Assembly: GCF_011762225.1 (NCBI RefSeq)
Contig: NZ_JAASQI010000008.1
Coordinates: 1 to 64,000, forward strand
Source of the DNA: Pseudochelatococcus lubricantis
GTDB lineage: Bacteria > Pseudomonadota > Alphaproteobacteria > Rhizobiales > Beijerinckiaceae
DNA length: 64,000 nucleotides
Direction: 5' to 3'
Shown here piece by piece: positions 55,559 through 64,000 of the stretch; the stretch's first letter is position 1; every line of letters begins with the position of its first letter. The position numbers and the translations under genes were made by a program. The notes beneath the pieces are model-generated. The model was given only the letters and a program-made list of their open reading frames with translations, searched no databases and had not been told where the DNA came from.

Positions 55559-55957
55559 ATGATCATCGGTATCGGCTCCGATCTGTGCGACATCGACCGC
55601 ATCACCCGCACGCTGGAACGCTTCGGCGAGCGTTTCACGCATCGGGTCTTCACGGAAGGGGAACGGGCGCGTTCCGACAGGCGGGCGGCGCGGGCGCCCT
55701 CCTATGCGCGCCGCTTCGCCGCGAAGGAAGCCTGCGCCAAGGCGCTGGGCACCGGCATGGCGCGCGGGGTTTTCTGGCGGGACATGGAGGTGGTCAACCT
55801 GCCGGGCGGCAAGCCGACCATGCGGCTCACAGGCGGTGCGGCGGAGCGCCTCTCGGAACTGCTGCCCGACGGTCACCGGGCGGTCGTCCACGTTTCCCTC
55901 ACCGACGATCCGCCGCTGGCGCAGGCCTTCGTCATCATAGAAGCGCTGCCGGAGTAA
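55559..55957 (+). CDS. acpS: holo-[acyl-carrier-protein] synthase
   Basis: A 132-residue enzyme that loads phosphopantetheine onto acyl carrier protein. [15 protein letters not shown] holds the metal-binding Asp and [17 protein letters not shown] the catalytic Glu/Lys motif. AGGAGAAAGG lies upstream of the ATG. It is normally near lepB/rnc in this group; here it stands divergently from rpsF. Confidence 0.95.
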   Translation: MIIGIGSDLCDIDRITRTLERFGERFTHRVFTEGERARSDRRAARAPSYARRFAAKEACAKALGTGMARGVFWRDMEVVNLPGGKPTMRLTGGAAERLSELLPDGHRAVVHVSLTDDPPLAQAFVIIEALPE

Positions 55958-55998
55958 GCCGCCGCCGATGCCCGGCAAAGGACAGGGGGCCTGACAAG

Positions 55999-56095
55999 AA
56001 AAAAGGGCCACATGTAAACATGCGGCCCAAGTCTAGGGAGGAAACGCCCAAGAAGGGCAGCGGCAGGCAGAGCCATACCGCAATGCAACAATACC
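55999..56095 (-). ncRNA. candidate MmgR/alpha-r8-type small RNA
   Basis: On the leftward strand a stem GGGCCGCATG/CATGTGGCCC (56028-56005, one mismatch) ends in six T (56004-55999), a good intrinsic terminator with no protein gene before it. Just upstream is TTTCCTCCCT (56044-56035), the conserved unpaired motif of rhizobial MmgR RNA. A TTGCAT, 16 bp, TATTTT promoter-like pair lies to the right of 56100. The 5' end near 56095 is a guess. The rest of 55958-56500 holds nothing clear. Confidence 0.5.
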
Positions 56096-56500
56096 CGGAT
56101 TGGAAAATATAGCAAGAGGTTGTCTATGCAAATTTTGCATTTCTCAATTGCACGGACAGGGAAGTCGGAGTCCGGCAGGGCATGAATTTCGCCTTCTTAA
56201 TGCCTGAATCGTTGCCCTGCAGGGCGCCGGCGCTGCGTGGATGCAATTGGCAGGATTGATGCATTATGCGTCAGAGGCATGCCGCCCATTGTGCACCCCC
56301 GCATCAGAAGGGGTCTGCGGAAGCCTGCAGCGGGCAAATACTGCTTACTTTTTAGGCAATCTCCCTGATGCATCCATGGCGGATATCCGCCGTCCGGCGG
56401 GCCTCGGCGGCCGTCTCCGCCCCCGGCGCTCTATCAACGGGGCGCGGCATCGTTTATCAGGAAACAATCCGTATTTTTTTGACGCTGTGGATGAACGAAC

Positions 56501-57619
56501 ATGTCGCACAACACCTTCGGCCACCTGTTTCGGGTCACTACCTTCGGCGAGAGCCATGGGCCGCTGATCGGCGCGGTGGTCGACGGCGTGCCGCCCCGCA
56601 TTCCGCTGACGGAAGCCGACATTCAGGCCGAGCTTGACCGCCGCCGTCCCGGCCAGTCGCGCTACACCACCCAGCGGCAGGAGCCGGACCAGGTGCGAAT
56701 CGTTTCCGGTGTCTTCACGGATCTGCGGACCGGCGGGCAGGTAACGACGGGCACCCCCGTCGGCCTGATCATCGACAACGTCGACCAGCGCTCCAAGGAT
56801 TACGGCGACATCCGCAACACCTACCGGCCCGGCCACGCGGACTATGTCTACGACGCCAAGTACGGCATCCGCGACTATCGGGGCGGCGGGCGCTCCTCGG
56901 CGCGCGAGACGGCGATGCGGGTGGCGGCGGGCGCCATCGCCCGCAAGGTCGTGCCGGGGCTCTCGGTGCGCGGCGCGCTCGTGCAGATCGGCCCCCACGT
57001 CATCGACCGCAAGCGCTGGGACTGGGACGAGGTTGCCCGCAATCCCTTCTTCACGCCGGACGCGGTGGCGGCGGAAGTGTTCGGCAATTATCTCGACGGC
57101 ATCCGCAAGAGCGGCTCGTCCGTGGGCGCGGTGATCGAGATCGTGGCCGAGGGTGTGCCCGTGGGCCTCGGCGCGCCGCTCTACGGCAAGCTCGATGCCG
57201 ATATCGCCGCGCTGCTGATGAGCATCAATGCGGTGAAGGGCGTCGAGATCGGCGAGGGTTTCGCCGCCGCGGCGCTGACCGGCGAGGAGAATGCCGACGA
57301 GATGCGCCCCGGCAACCAGGGCGGGCCGACCTTTCTCACCAACCACGCCGGCGGTATCCTGGGCGGCATTTCCACCGGTCAGCCGATCGTCGCCCGCTTC
57401 GCCGTCAAGCCCACGTCGTCCATTCTGACACCGCGCCGCAGCGTCGATCGCAGCGGCGCGGAGGCCGAGGTGCTGACCAAGGGCCGTCACGATCCCTGCG
57501 TCGGCATCCGCGCCGTGCCGGTGGGCGAGGCCATGGTTGCCTGCGCCATTGCCGACCATTACCTGCGCCATCGTGGACAGGTCGGGGAGTCGCCCGAGTG
57601 GCCGTTCCCCGATCATTGA
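56501..57619 (+). CDS. aroC: chorismate synthase
   Basis: A 372-residue FMN-dependent enzyme, the last step of the shikimate pathway. [37 protein letters not shown] and [17 protein letters not shown] are the three family signatures. It is complete, with the usual ATG. Confidence 0.97.
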   Translation: MSHNTFGHLFRVTTFGESHGPLIGAVVDGVPPRIPLTEADIQAELDRRRPGQSRYTTQRQEPDQVRIVSGVFTDLRTGGQVTTGTPVGLIIDNVDQRSKDYGDIRNTYRPGHADYVYDAKYGIRDYRGGGRSSARETAMRVAAGAIARKVVPGLSVRGALVQIGPHVIDRKRWDWDEVARNPFFTPDAVAAEVFGNYLDGIRKSGSSVGAVIEIVAEGVPVGLGAPLYGKLDADIAALLMSINAVKGVEIGEGFAAAALTGEENADEMRPGNQGGPTFLTNHAGGILGGISTGQPIVARFAVKPTSSILTPRRSVDRSGAEAEVLTKGRHDPCVGIRAVPVGEAMVACAIADHYLRHRGQVGESPEWPFPDH

Positions 57620-57698
57620 TCTGTGCTCAATCGCACAGGCTGTTGCATATGCGTCGATTTTAGTTGAACTAAAATCAGACGTATTCTAGCGTTTGCCT

Positions 57699-58982
57699 AT
57701 GAAGCTTGCGGATTGGCTCGACAGGAACGGAATCACGCGCGTGGCGTTCGCGCGGCGCATCGGTGTGACGCCGGGCGCGGTGACGCAGCTTTGCAACAAC
57801 CCGGCCGGCTGGCTCTCGCGCGAGACGGCCGAACTCGTTCTGCGCGAGACGCGCGGAGCCGTGACGCCGAACGACTTTCTCGGCAGCCACGGCGCTCAGG
57901 AGAATATGATGACCCAGTCGGTTACAGAAGCCATTGAGGCCTTTGCGCGTGGCGACATTGTCGTTGTCACCGATGACGACGATCGCGAAAACGAAGGCGA
58001 TCTGATCTGCGCCGCCTCCCTGTGTACGCCGGAGAAGATGGCCTTCATCATCCGCCACACTTGCGGCATCGTCTGCGCCCCGCTGTCGCTGGAGGAAGCG
58101 CGCCGGCTGCGGCTGGAGCCCATGGTGGCCTCCAACGACGCGCCGCTCGGCACCGCGTTCACCGTCTCCGTGGACGCGCGTCACGGGCTCACCACCGGCA
58201 TTTCCGCCGAGCAGCGCTCCAACACCGTGCGCGCGCTCGCCAACAACAACATGGGGCCGAACGATTTCGTCCGTCCGGGGCATGTCTTTCCGCTCATCGC
58301 CCGCGACGGCGGCGTGCTGATGCGCTCCGGCCATACCGAGGCGGCGGTGGACCTGTGCCGCCTCGCCGGCCTGCCGCCTGTCGGCACGATCTGCGAACTC
58401 GCCAACGACGACGGCACGGTGATGAAGGGCGCGCAGATCGAGGCCTTTGCCCGCGAACACAACCTGAAGCGCATCTCCGTCGCCGATCTCATCGCCTTTC
58501 GCCAGGCGCGGGAGAAGCTGGTTGAGCGTGTCAGTACCTTCCCCGTGCAGACGGATATCGGCGAGATGACCGGCTATGCCTACATCACGCCTTTCGACGA
58601 CGTGCAGCACTTCGCCTTTGTCTACGGCGGCATTGGCGACGGGCGCGGCGTGCCCGCGCGGCTGCATCGGGCGGACGTCATCGGCGACATTTTCGGCGGC
58701 AAGCTGCTGCACCGGGCGCTGGACTATTTCCGTCAGCAGGGAAGGGGCGTGCTCGTCTACCTGCGCGACGGCACCGCCGGCGTGCCGGTGAAGCGGCCGG
58801 ACGTGCTGGAGGGAACGGAGGCGCAGCGCGCGCAGCAATGGCACGAAGTGGGCCTCGGCGCGCAGATCCTGCGAGACCTCGGCGTCACCTCCATCGACAA
58901 CGTCACCTCGACGCAACGCGGCTACGTCGGGTTGTCCGGCTTCGGCATCACCATCGACCGCAGCGTCGCGCTGGACAAGTGA
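57699..58982 (+). CDS. ribB: HTH-RibBX: DHBP synthase with N-terminal HTH and dead RibA-like tail
   Basis: A 427-residue protein. Residues about 1-60 look like a Cro-type helix-turn-helix (VAFARRIGVTPGAVTQL). Residues about 75-275 are 3,4-dihydroxy-2-butanone-4-phosphate synthase for riboflavin synthesis (DDDDRENEGDLI, RSGHTEAAVDLCRLAG). The C-terminal RibA-like part lacks the zinc cysteines of GTP cyclohydrolase II, as in RibBX. AGGAG at 57898-57902 before ATG 57909 suggests that a short RibBX without the HTH may also be made. Confidence 0.88.
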   Translation: MKLADWLDRNGITRVAFARRIGVTPGAVTQLCNNPAGWLSRETAELVLRETRGAVTPNDFLGSHGAQENMMTQSVTEAIEAFARGDIVVVTDDDDRENEGDLICAASLCTPEKMAFIIRHTCGIVCAPLSLEEARRLRLEPMVASNDAPLGTAFTVSVDARHGLTTGISAEQRSNTVRALANNNMGPNDFVRPGHVFPLIARDGGVLMRSGHTEAAVDLCRLAGLPPVGTICELANDDGTVMKGAQIEAFAREHNLKRISVADLIAFRQAREKLVERVSTFPVQTDIGEMTGYAYITPFDDVQHFAFVYGGIGDGRGVPARLHRADVIGDIFGGKLLHRALDYFRQQGRGVLVYLRDGTAGVPVKRPDVLEGTEAQRAQQWHEVGLGAQILRDLGVTSIDNVTSTQRGYVGLSGFGITIDRSVALDK

Positions 58983-59018
58983 CGTCTCCGCCGCGCGGCC
59001 GCGGCACGAGCGGCGCCG

Positions 59019-59948
59019 TCATCCCCGCATCAGGGTGGTGACGTGCGCCGCGACTGACCGCGAGAGGCCGACGAGATCGTATCCGCCTTCCAGAATCGAT
59101 ACGACCCGCCCGCCGCAGCGCCGGTCCGCGAGGTCGAGCACCATGCGGGTGGCGATCGCGAAATCCGCTTCCGTCAGGTTGATGTTGGCGAGCGGATCGC
59201 GCCAGTGGGCATCGAAGCCGGCCGAAATGATGATGAGGTCCGGAGCAAACGAATCGATGCGCGGCAGGACTGCGATATCCAGTGCCTCCCGGAAGACGGG
59301 GCTGCCGTCGCCGGCGTGCAGCGGCACGTTGACGATGTTCTCGTACTCGCCGCGTTCGTTCTCGGCGCCGGTGCCGGGGAAGAGCGGCATCTCATGGATC
59401 GATGCATAGAGCACATTCTTGTCGGCCCAGAAGATGTCCTGCGTGCCGTTGCCGTGATGCACGTCCCAGTCCAGAATCGCCACCCGCTCGATGCCGTGCT
59501 CCTTCATCGCGTAGCGCGCCGCGACGGCGGCGTTGTTGAACAGGCAGAAGCCCATCGGCTTGTCGCGCTCGGCGTGGTGGCCGGGCGGACGGATGGCGCA
59601 GAAAGCGTTGTCGACCTTGCGCGTCATGACCTCGTCGACGGCGTACCGGCAGGCGCCGAGCGCGCGCATGGCCGCGTTCCACGATCCCGGCGACAGAACC
59701 GTATCATCGGCGATGCTGACGATGTCCTCGCGCGGCAACGCCTCGTAGATGTCGCGCACATAGTCTTCCGGATGGGCGAGCAGGGCCAGGGTTTCGTCCC
59801 CGCGCGGCGCGGCCTCGCGCAGCAGGCCGGAGAAAACCTCCTGCTCCAGCGCCCTTTCGACAACCACGAGCCGGTCCGCCCTTTCGGGATGGCCAAGCTG
59901 CGTCTGGTGGTCGAGACAGTCCGGGTGGGAGAGATACAGCGTATTCAA
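59019..59948 (-). CDS. histone-deacetylase-family hydrolase (acetylpolyamine amidohydrolase type)
   Basis: A 309-residue zinc hydrolase. RPPGHHAERDKPMGFCLFNN, DWDVHHGNGTQD, SAGFDAHWRDPLANI and EGGYDL carry the active-site His pair, metal-binding Asp/His and tyrosine of the arginase/deacetylase fold. The natural substrate may be an acetylated polyamine or small molecule. It is convergent with ribB. Confidence 0.92.
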   Translation of the reverse strand: MNTLYLSHPDCLDHQTQLGHPERADRLVVVERALEQEVFSGLLREAAPRGDETLALLAHPEDYVRDIYEALPREDIVSIADDTVLSPGSWNAAMRALGACRYAVDEVMTRKVDNAFCAIRPPGHHAERDKPMGFCLFNNAAVAARYAMKEHGIERVAILDWDVHHGNGTQDIFWADKNVLYASIHEMPLFPGTGAENERGEYENIVNVPLHAGDGSPVFREALDIAVLPRIDSFAPDLIIISAGFDAHWRDPLANINLTEADFAIATRMVLDLADRRCGGRVVSILEGGYDLVGLSRSVAAHVTTLMRG

Positions 59949-60080
59949 TGAACGTTTCCTGCCCTGCGGCGTCCGGGCCGGATTCAGGCAAAGCGCTGAT
60001 TCCCGGACGCATCATTGTTCTTTCAGGCCGGGGTGATTTTCCACGAATCGTTATCCCGTCCTATCCTTTTGTTTTTACAG

Positions 60081-60246
60081 CATATTTTCCGGAAGGCGGC
60101 ATCCGCTTTCCGGAACCGTGAGCGAGAGCGGCGGAGAGAAAACTACAGTGGCGCCGTCGCTCTATCTCTTTGTTTTTTCACCCAATCCAGCCAGGAGACA
60201 GCATCCGTTTCCCGGTCTGGTATTCTAGAGCATAACCATTTTCCCG
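60081..60246. repeat. degenerate intergenic palindromic repeats
   Basis: TTTTCCGGAA (60087-60096) and TTTCCGGAA (60109-60117) flank GGCGGCATCCGC. A related GCATCCGTTTCCCGG begins at 60201 and CTAGAGCATAACC follows at 60225. They resemble the short palindromic repeats with TTCCGG and CTAGAGCAT cores scattered between genes in Hyphomicrobiales. Confidence 0.35.
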
Positions 60247-60347
60247 GCGGCGGCACGTCTTTTTTAGCCGGCACGCGCGGCCGGGCGGCGGGATAGCCGG
60301 AGAAGCGCCGGATTGTCCTCTGAATTCATGCTGTTGCCGTCAATCTG

Positions 60348-60370
60348 TTAACCATTTTCGACATGGTTAA
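60348..60370. promoter_or_regulatory. CtrA-type inverted double site
   Basis: TTAACCAT (60348-60355) and ATGGTTAA (60363-60370) are perfect inverted copies separated by 7 bases. TTAACCAT is a known half-site form for the cell-cycle regulator CtrA of alphaproteobacteria. It lies 390 bp upstream of the L,D-transpeptidase gene. Confidence 0.4.
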
Positions 60371-60760
60371 ACAGCACAATAGACGTGGTGAATCTGATAC
60401 ATGCTGAGCCCGGAATCGGGCACTCCGGCGGTGAGCTGTTGCGCAGCCACCGGACGGATCGCCGGGGGAACCGGTTCGCGTGTGTCTGGCCCGGTCGCTG
60501 TGTTTTGTCTGGGGCGCGATCCCGGAACGGGATGCCATTTCCGGGACAGGTCGCGTCCGTTCATATGGATGGGTCGGGGCGGCGCTTCAGCGGAAGTCGT
60601 CCCGATCTGGAGGGGAAGAGGCGGGCGCTTCGACGTCCATCGCACTTTCATGCCGGCGCTCGCCATGGAACCGTTCCGTGGCGCGGGGCCTTATGATCCG
60701 TGAAGGTGCGAAGGGACGGGGAACCGTGCCGGCCGTTTTGAGCTTGCGGAAGGACAACGA

Positions 60761-61375
60761 ATGGTGAGGTCCAGGATTGTGCAATGGAAGCGCGTGCTGC
60801 TGATGCTGGTGGCGGGCATCGGTCTGGCGCTGGCGGGCTGCACTTACAAAAGCACGCCCGATCCCTCCGTTTCCGGGCGGGACGCGGAGTGGATGGCGCA
60901 GATGCCGAATGCGGACGTCGGTCTGGAGTTCGAGCGTTATCTCATCGACGACCCCACTGGCGAAGCGCCGGGCACCATCGTCGTGGACCAGAAGAAGAAG
61001 CTGCTTTACTACGTGCTGCCGGACAAGAAGGCGATGCGCTACGGCGTTGCCGTTGGCGACGAGGCATATGGCTGGACGGGCGAGGCGACGATCCGGCGCA
61101 AGGCCGAATGGCCGAACTGGAATCCGCCTGCCGAGATGGTCAAGCGCTGGCCCCATGTCCACCCGGTGAGCGGCGGCCCGCTCAATCCGCTGGGCGCGCG
61201 GGCGCTCTATCTCTATGACGCGCAGGGCCGCGATACGCTGTACAGGATTCACGGCACCAACGAGCCGGAGAAGATCGGACGCGCGGTGTCCTCCGGCTGC
61301 ATCCGCATGCGTAACATCGACGTGATCGATCTGTACAACCGCGTCGATCCTGGCGCCCGCGTGGTCGTCAAGTAA
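60761..61375 (+). CDS. L,D-transpeptidase (YkuD family) lipoprotein
   Basis: A 204-residue enzyme. A signal sequence ends in a lipobox (ALAGC near residue 27), and the YkuD domain holds the catalytic set in YRIHGTNEP and SSGCIRMRNIDVIDLY. It would make 3-3 peptidoglycan crosslinks or link lipoproteins or outer-membrane proteins to the wall. GGAAGGA lies before the ATG. A perfect 11-bp stem follows the stop. Confidence 0.92.
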   Translation: MVRSRIVQWKRVLLMLVAGIGLALAGCTYKSTPDPSVSGRDAEWMAQMPNADVGLEFERYLIDDPTGEAPGTIVVDQKKKLLYYVLPDKKAMRYGVAVGDEAYGWTGEATIRRKAEWPNWNPPAEMVKRWPHVHPVSGGPLNPLGARALYLYDAQGRDTLYRIHGTNEPEKIGRAVSSGCIRMRNIDVIDLYNRVDPGARVVVK

Positions 61376-61388
61376 CGGATGAAGGCGG

Positions 61389-61415
61389 CATCGGCGCCGC
61401 TTGCCGGCGCCGATG
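61389..61415 (+). terminator. perfect stem-loop after the L,D-transpeptidase gene
   Basis: CATCGGCGCCG and CGGCGCCGATG pair perfectly around CTTGC, 14 bp after the stop codon. No T tract follows, so termination may need Rho or the hairpin may act as a 3' end stabiliser. Confidence 0.45.
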
Positions 61416-61428
61416 GTTCGTGGCTGCG

Positions 61429-61656
61429 TCAGCTATAGTGGGGCTGGCGCAGGAAGACGGGCAGATCGTGGGCGGCTTTTGCCGTGTCGCGGCTCCCCTG
61501 CGCGCGGCGGGTCGCCGCCGCGAGGGCGGGGATGCCGAGCGCCCGGAAGGGCGGGGGCAGACGCTTGCCGGTCGGCTCGATGGCCGCGCGCTGCGCCTGA
61601 ACTGCGGCCGTGTCATGGATGGCGGTCGTGTCGGGTTGGTACTGCTTGGCGGTCAT
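61429..61656 (-). CDS. doubtful small hypothetical protein
   Basis: A 75-residue open frame starting MTAKQYQPDTTAIHDTAAVQ and ending FLRQPHYS. It is the only frame with a protein-like composition in the 550-bp gap 61376-61926. I recognise no family, and no strong ribosome site precedes the ATG; a GTG 9 bp upstream is possible. The rest of the gap shows nothing clear. Confidence 0.3.
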   Translation of the reverse strand: MTAKQYQPDTTAIHDTAAVQAQRAAIEPTGKRLPPPFRALGIPALAAATRRAQGSRDTAKAAHDLPVFLRQPHYS

Positions 61657-61926
61657 GATACTCACACAACGATGCTGGAACCGGGATGCCGGAGTTGGGG
61701 TTAGGCGGAACGCTGCCGCAGGATGCTGGCGGAACGCGCCGACACACTAGCGATGACGAATGATAGCGACGGAGTATTGACCGGTGCATGGCAAACTCGT
61801 GGCATCCCGCCGGGCCGGCGGGAATTTTTGCGAGTGTTGCTAATGAATGATTAAGTTCTGTCGCGCACATGTTGACCCGGTGCGCCCGGATATCGTGATC
61901 CGGTGATCGCTTCAGGCCGGTGGAAC

Positions 61927-62760
61927 ATGCGACGTCTCGTTGTCGAAGAACCCGTCAGCCGCGCCGCTGTCGCTGGCCGGCGCGTCGGGCTGTTCAGCCT
62001 GCCGGTGCTGGCCGCCGGCGTCGTGCTGCTGCGGCTCGGGCTTGTGGACCTCGGCGCGGGGCTCGCCGTCATCGGCGCGGCCGCGCTGCTGGCCGCCACC
62101 GCGGCGGCGCTCGCGGTCGCCGCCTTCGTCCAGATCTGGCGCGAGGGCCGCCGGGGCCTCGGGGAAGCCATCCACGCGCTGCTGATCGCCGCCGTGGTGC
62201 TTGCCTATCCCGGTTTTCTGGCCGTCCGCCTGCTGCTGATGCCCTATTACGCCGACCTGTCGACGGATACGACGCGCCCGCCAGCCTTCTCGCGCACCAC
62301 GGCCGCCGTGGACGCGCGCGGCGGATACGTCCCCGGCGCCGCGATGCCGGCGGGCGGCGGGACGTGGCCCGGCGTCGCCCTGCCGTTTCCGGACAAGGCG
62401 GTGCTGCGGCAGTTGCAGCGGCGGCAGCATCCCGATTTCGCCCCCCGCAGCAGCGATCTGGCTGCCGACGTGGTCTTCGCGCGCGTGCAGCAGATGGCGG
62501 CGGCGGAGGGGTGGCGAATCATCGATTCGGCCCCGCCGGGAGGGCGCTTCGGCACGGGTCATCTGGACGCGCTGCTATACACGGGAGTGCTGAAGCTGCC
62601 CGTCGACGTGACGGTGCGGCTGCGCATTCACGCCGACGGCACCACCATCGACGTGCGCTCCGTGCCGCGCTATCCACTGTTCGACGTGGGCACCGGCCCG
62701 CAGCCCATCGAACGTTTTCTCGAAAGGGTGGACCCGGAAGAAGGCGTCGCCCGGGGGTGA
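61927..62760 (+). CDS. DUF1499 family membrane protein
   Basis: A 277-residue protein. Three hydrophobic spans lie in the N-terminal half (VGLFSLPVLAAGVVLLRLGLV; VIGAAALLAATAAALAVAAF; LLIAAVVLAYPGFLAVRLLL). The C-terminal part has the DUF1499 pattern: SSDLAADVVFARVQQMAAAE, then TVRLRIHADGTTIDVRS. The function is unknown. A GTG at 61903 is the alternative start. Confidence 0.78.
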   Translation: MRRLVVEEPVSRAAVAGRRVGLFSLPVLAAGVVLLRLGLVDLGAGLAVIGAAALLAATAAALAVAAFVQIWREGRRGLGEAIHALLIAAVVLAYPGFLAVRLLLMPYYADLSTDTTRPPAFSRTTAAVDARGGYVPGAAMPAGGGTWPGVALPFPDKAVLRQLQRRQHPDFAPRSSDLAADVVFARVQQMAAAEGWRIIDSAPPGGRFGTGHLDALLYTGVLKLPVDVTVRLRIHADGTTIDVRSVPRYPLFDVGTGPQPIERFLERVDPEEGVARG

Positions 62761-62782
62761 GGGTGCCGGCCCGGCCGGGCTG

Positions 62783-63688
62783 CTACCGCCGCCGCAGGAA
62801 ACGCCCGCCGAGGTGCGCCGGCCCTTCGGATTCCACCTGCCCTTCGGCGATGAGGCTTTCGATGTGCGCGAAGACGGAACGTGCCGCGCCGTCGCGCAGT
62901 TCCGGTGCGAGGCCGGTGTAGAGCTTGTCCACGATCTCGCCGATGCGGCCGTCTCCCGCCTCGATCCGCGCCAGAATCGCCGCCTCGCGCTGCCGGCGGT
63001 GATGGAGGAGGGCGCGCACGTAGCGGCGCGGGTCGCGCACCGGCCCGCCGTGGCCCGGCCAGTAGATGCGATCCTCCCGCATGCGCAGGCTCTCCAGCGA
63101 GGCCATGTAAGCGGCCATGGAGCCATCGGGCGGCGCGATCAGCGTCGTCGACCACGCCATCACATGGTCGCCGGAGAACAGCGCGCCGGTTTCCTCCAGC
63201 GCGAAGGCGAGATGATTGGCCGTATGGCCGGGCGTGGCGACAGCGATGAGCGTCCAGCCCTCGCCGGAGAGCCGCTCGCCGTCGGCCAGCACGCGGTCGG
63301 GGGTGTAGGTAAGGTCGGCGGCGGCCTCGATCTCCTCGGCCTCGCCCGGTGCGCGCGCGGCGAAGTGCGGCGCGCAGCCCGTCACCTCGGCCCCCGTCGC
63401 GGCCTGCAGAGCGGCAAGGCCCGCCGTGTGGTCGAAGTGTGTATGGGTGACGACGATCCGCGACACCCGCTCGCCCTTCACCGTGTCGAGCAGGCGGGCG
63501 AGATGGGCGGGATCGTCGGGGCCGGGGTCGATGATGGCGACATCGCCCTCGCCGACGATGTAGGTGCAGGTACCGGTATAGGTGTAGGCGCTGGCGTTCG
63601 GCGCGATCACCCGGCGCACGAGCGGCTCGGGTCGCGAAACCTGCCCCGCGACAGCGCTGTCGTCTCGCTCGAAGGGTATGTCTGACAT
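62783..63688 (-). CDS. MBL-fold metallo-hydrolase (LACTB2-like)
   Basis: A 301-residue hydrolase. The zinc ligands are in THTHFDHTAGL (HxHxDH), TPGHTANHLAFAL and LFSGDHVM. A C-terminal winged-helix-like region follows, as in LACTB2-type proteins, some of which act on RNA. The frame opens 165 bp earlier, but the ATG at 63688 (MSDIPFERDD) is the likely start. It is convergent with the DUF1499 gene. Confidence 0.9.
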   Translation of the reverse strand: MSDIPFERDDSAVAGQVSRPEPLVRRVIAPNASAYTYTGTCTYIVGEGDVAIIDPGPDDPAHLARLLDTVKGERVSRIVVTHTHFDHTAGLAALQAATGAEVTGCAPHFAARAPGEAEEIEAAADLTYTPDRVLADGERLSGEGWTLIAVATPGHTANHLAFALEETGALFSGDHVMAWSTTLIAPPDGSMAAYMASLESLRMREDRIYWPGHGGPVRDPRRYVRALLHHRRQREAAILARIEAGDGRIGEIVDKLYTGLAPELRDGAARSVFAHIESLIAEGQVESEGPAHLGGRFLRRR

Positions 63689-63953
63689 GGGATGCTCACT
63701 TGTCGGGATGGTCGCGCCGAGGGAGGCCCGCCTCGCGGCGCCGGTTCGGCCATCCGGCGCCTCCTGTTGCACGGCAGCATAGCATAACCGGCGGGCGCGG
63801 GCAGATCCGCCATGCTGCGGGCGTTCAGAACCCCAAACAAAATCTCGCGGCATCCCCAGTCCGGAGGTTTGTCAGGGCTTCTTGGTCTCGTCCGGATTGC
63901 CGGCCGGAGCCTGCGCGCATGTGTCACGAATAACAACCAAGTCATTCAAAAAC

Positions 63954-63992
63954 GCAACTGAAAGTTGCATATTGCGCGAGGTCGTGTATATA
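63954..63992 (+). promoter_or_regulatory. promoter-like sequence with an overlapping dyad at the right edge
   Basis: TTGCAT (63965-63970), a 16-bp spacer and TATATA (63987-63992) look like a promoter reading to the right, out of the window. The perfect dyad GCAACT-GAA-AGTTGC (63954-63968) overlaps the first element, as an operator would. The rest of 63689-64000 shows no gene I can support. Confidence 0.4.
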
Positions 63993-64000
63993 AACGACGG

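Larger units (their letters stand above)
59949..60760. other. 812-bp gap without a supported gene
   Basis: Several overlapping open frames occur on both strands but none has a family-like sequence or a good ribosome site. The stretch holds degenerate palindromic repeats (60081-60118 and around 60201-60246), a CtrA-type double site (60348-60370) and probably the promoter of the L,D-transpeptidase gene. Confidence 0.6.

Noticed and set aside
56345-58916. two frames over 410 codons on the minus strand
   Set aside because: They are complements of aroC and ribB, both clearly coding on the plus strand.
60385-60767. several overlapping plus-strand frames before the L,D-transpeptidase gene
   Set aside because: Three frames are open at once, which points to high G+C rather than coding; none has a start site or motif worth supporting.
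1-64000. CRISPR arrays, tRNA and rRNA genes
   Set aside because: I looked for regularly spaced repeats and for typical tRNA or rRNA sequences and saw none. The ATACCGTCAG cluster is not evenly spaced and has an inverted copy.

Overview
The window is high-GC alphaproteobacterial DNA, most likely Hyphomicrobiales (Rhizobiales). The grounds are the chromosomal blocks radA-cvpA-purF-SDR and rpsF-rpsR-DUF2232-rplI-dnaB, a RibB with a dead RibA-like tail, a CtrA-type TTAACCAT box and a candidate MmgR/alpha-r8 small RNA. Genus cannot be told.

Bases 1 to about 43337 are the right-hand part of an integrative and conjugative element (ICE). In order it carries: the end of a probable repA; parA; a small partition-type protein; DUF2840; a TraF-type S26 peptidase; DUF736; a lytic transglycosylase; a candidate oriT; a DUF3363 relaxase; the TraG coupling protein; a CopG-type protein; a reversed CoiA-like (DUF6035) gene; a complete trbB-C-D-E-J-K-L-F-G-I P-type type IV secretion operon; and DUF2274. 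A leftward regulatory patch follows (LysR, a degenerate nucleotidyltransferase, LuxR, ECF sigma) and then a decayed IS5-type transposase. The ICE ends with an AlpA-like regulator and a P4-type tyrosine integrase beside the 3' end of guaA, a known island insertion site. The other ICE end lies left of the window.

Bases 22935-41339 are the cargo: one rightward defence operon with the type 3 BREX order (HTH, brxF, brxC, pglX, brxHII, pglZ, brxA-like). Between brxC and pglX it carries four further genes with no break in the operon: an AAA ATPase, a DUF4276 protein, an AlbA_2/RecG-like ATPase and a GHKL ATPase that ends in a PD-(D/E)XK nuclease-like motif. This embedded module is the best candidate for something undescribed.

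Bases 43326-64000 are chromosomal core. The leftward genes radA, cvpA, purF, an SDR and guaA link purine synthesis; dnaB and a cyclopropane-fatty-acid synthase follow; the ribosomal operon rpsF-rpsR-DUF2232-rplI ends at a good intrinsic terminator. Further right are acpS, a putative small RNA, aroC, an HTH-RibBX fusion, a deacetylase-family hydrolase, an L,D-transpeptidase lipoprotein, a DUF1499 membrane protein and an MBL-fold hydrolase. I saw no tRNA, rRNA or CRISPR array. All family assignments come from reading motifs by eye, without database searches.
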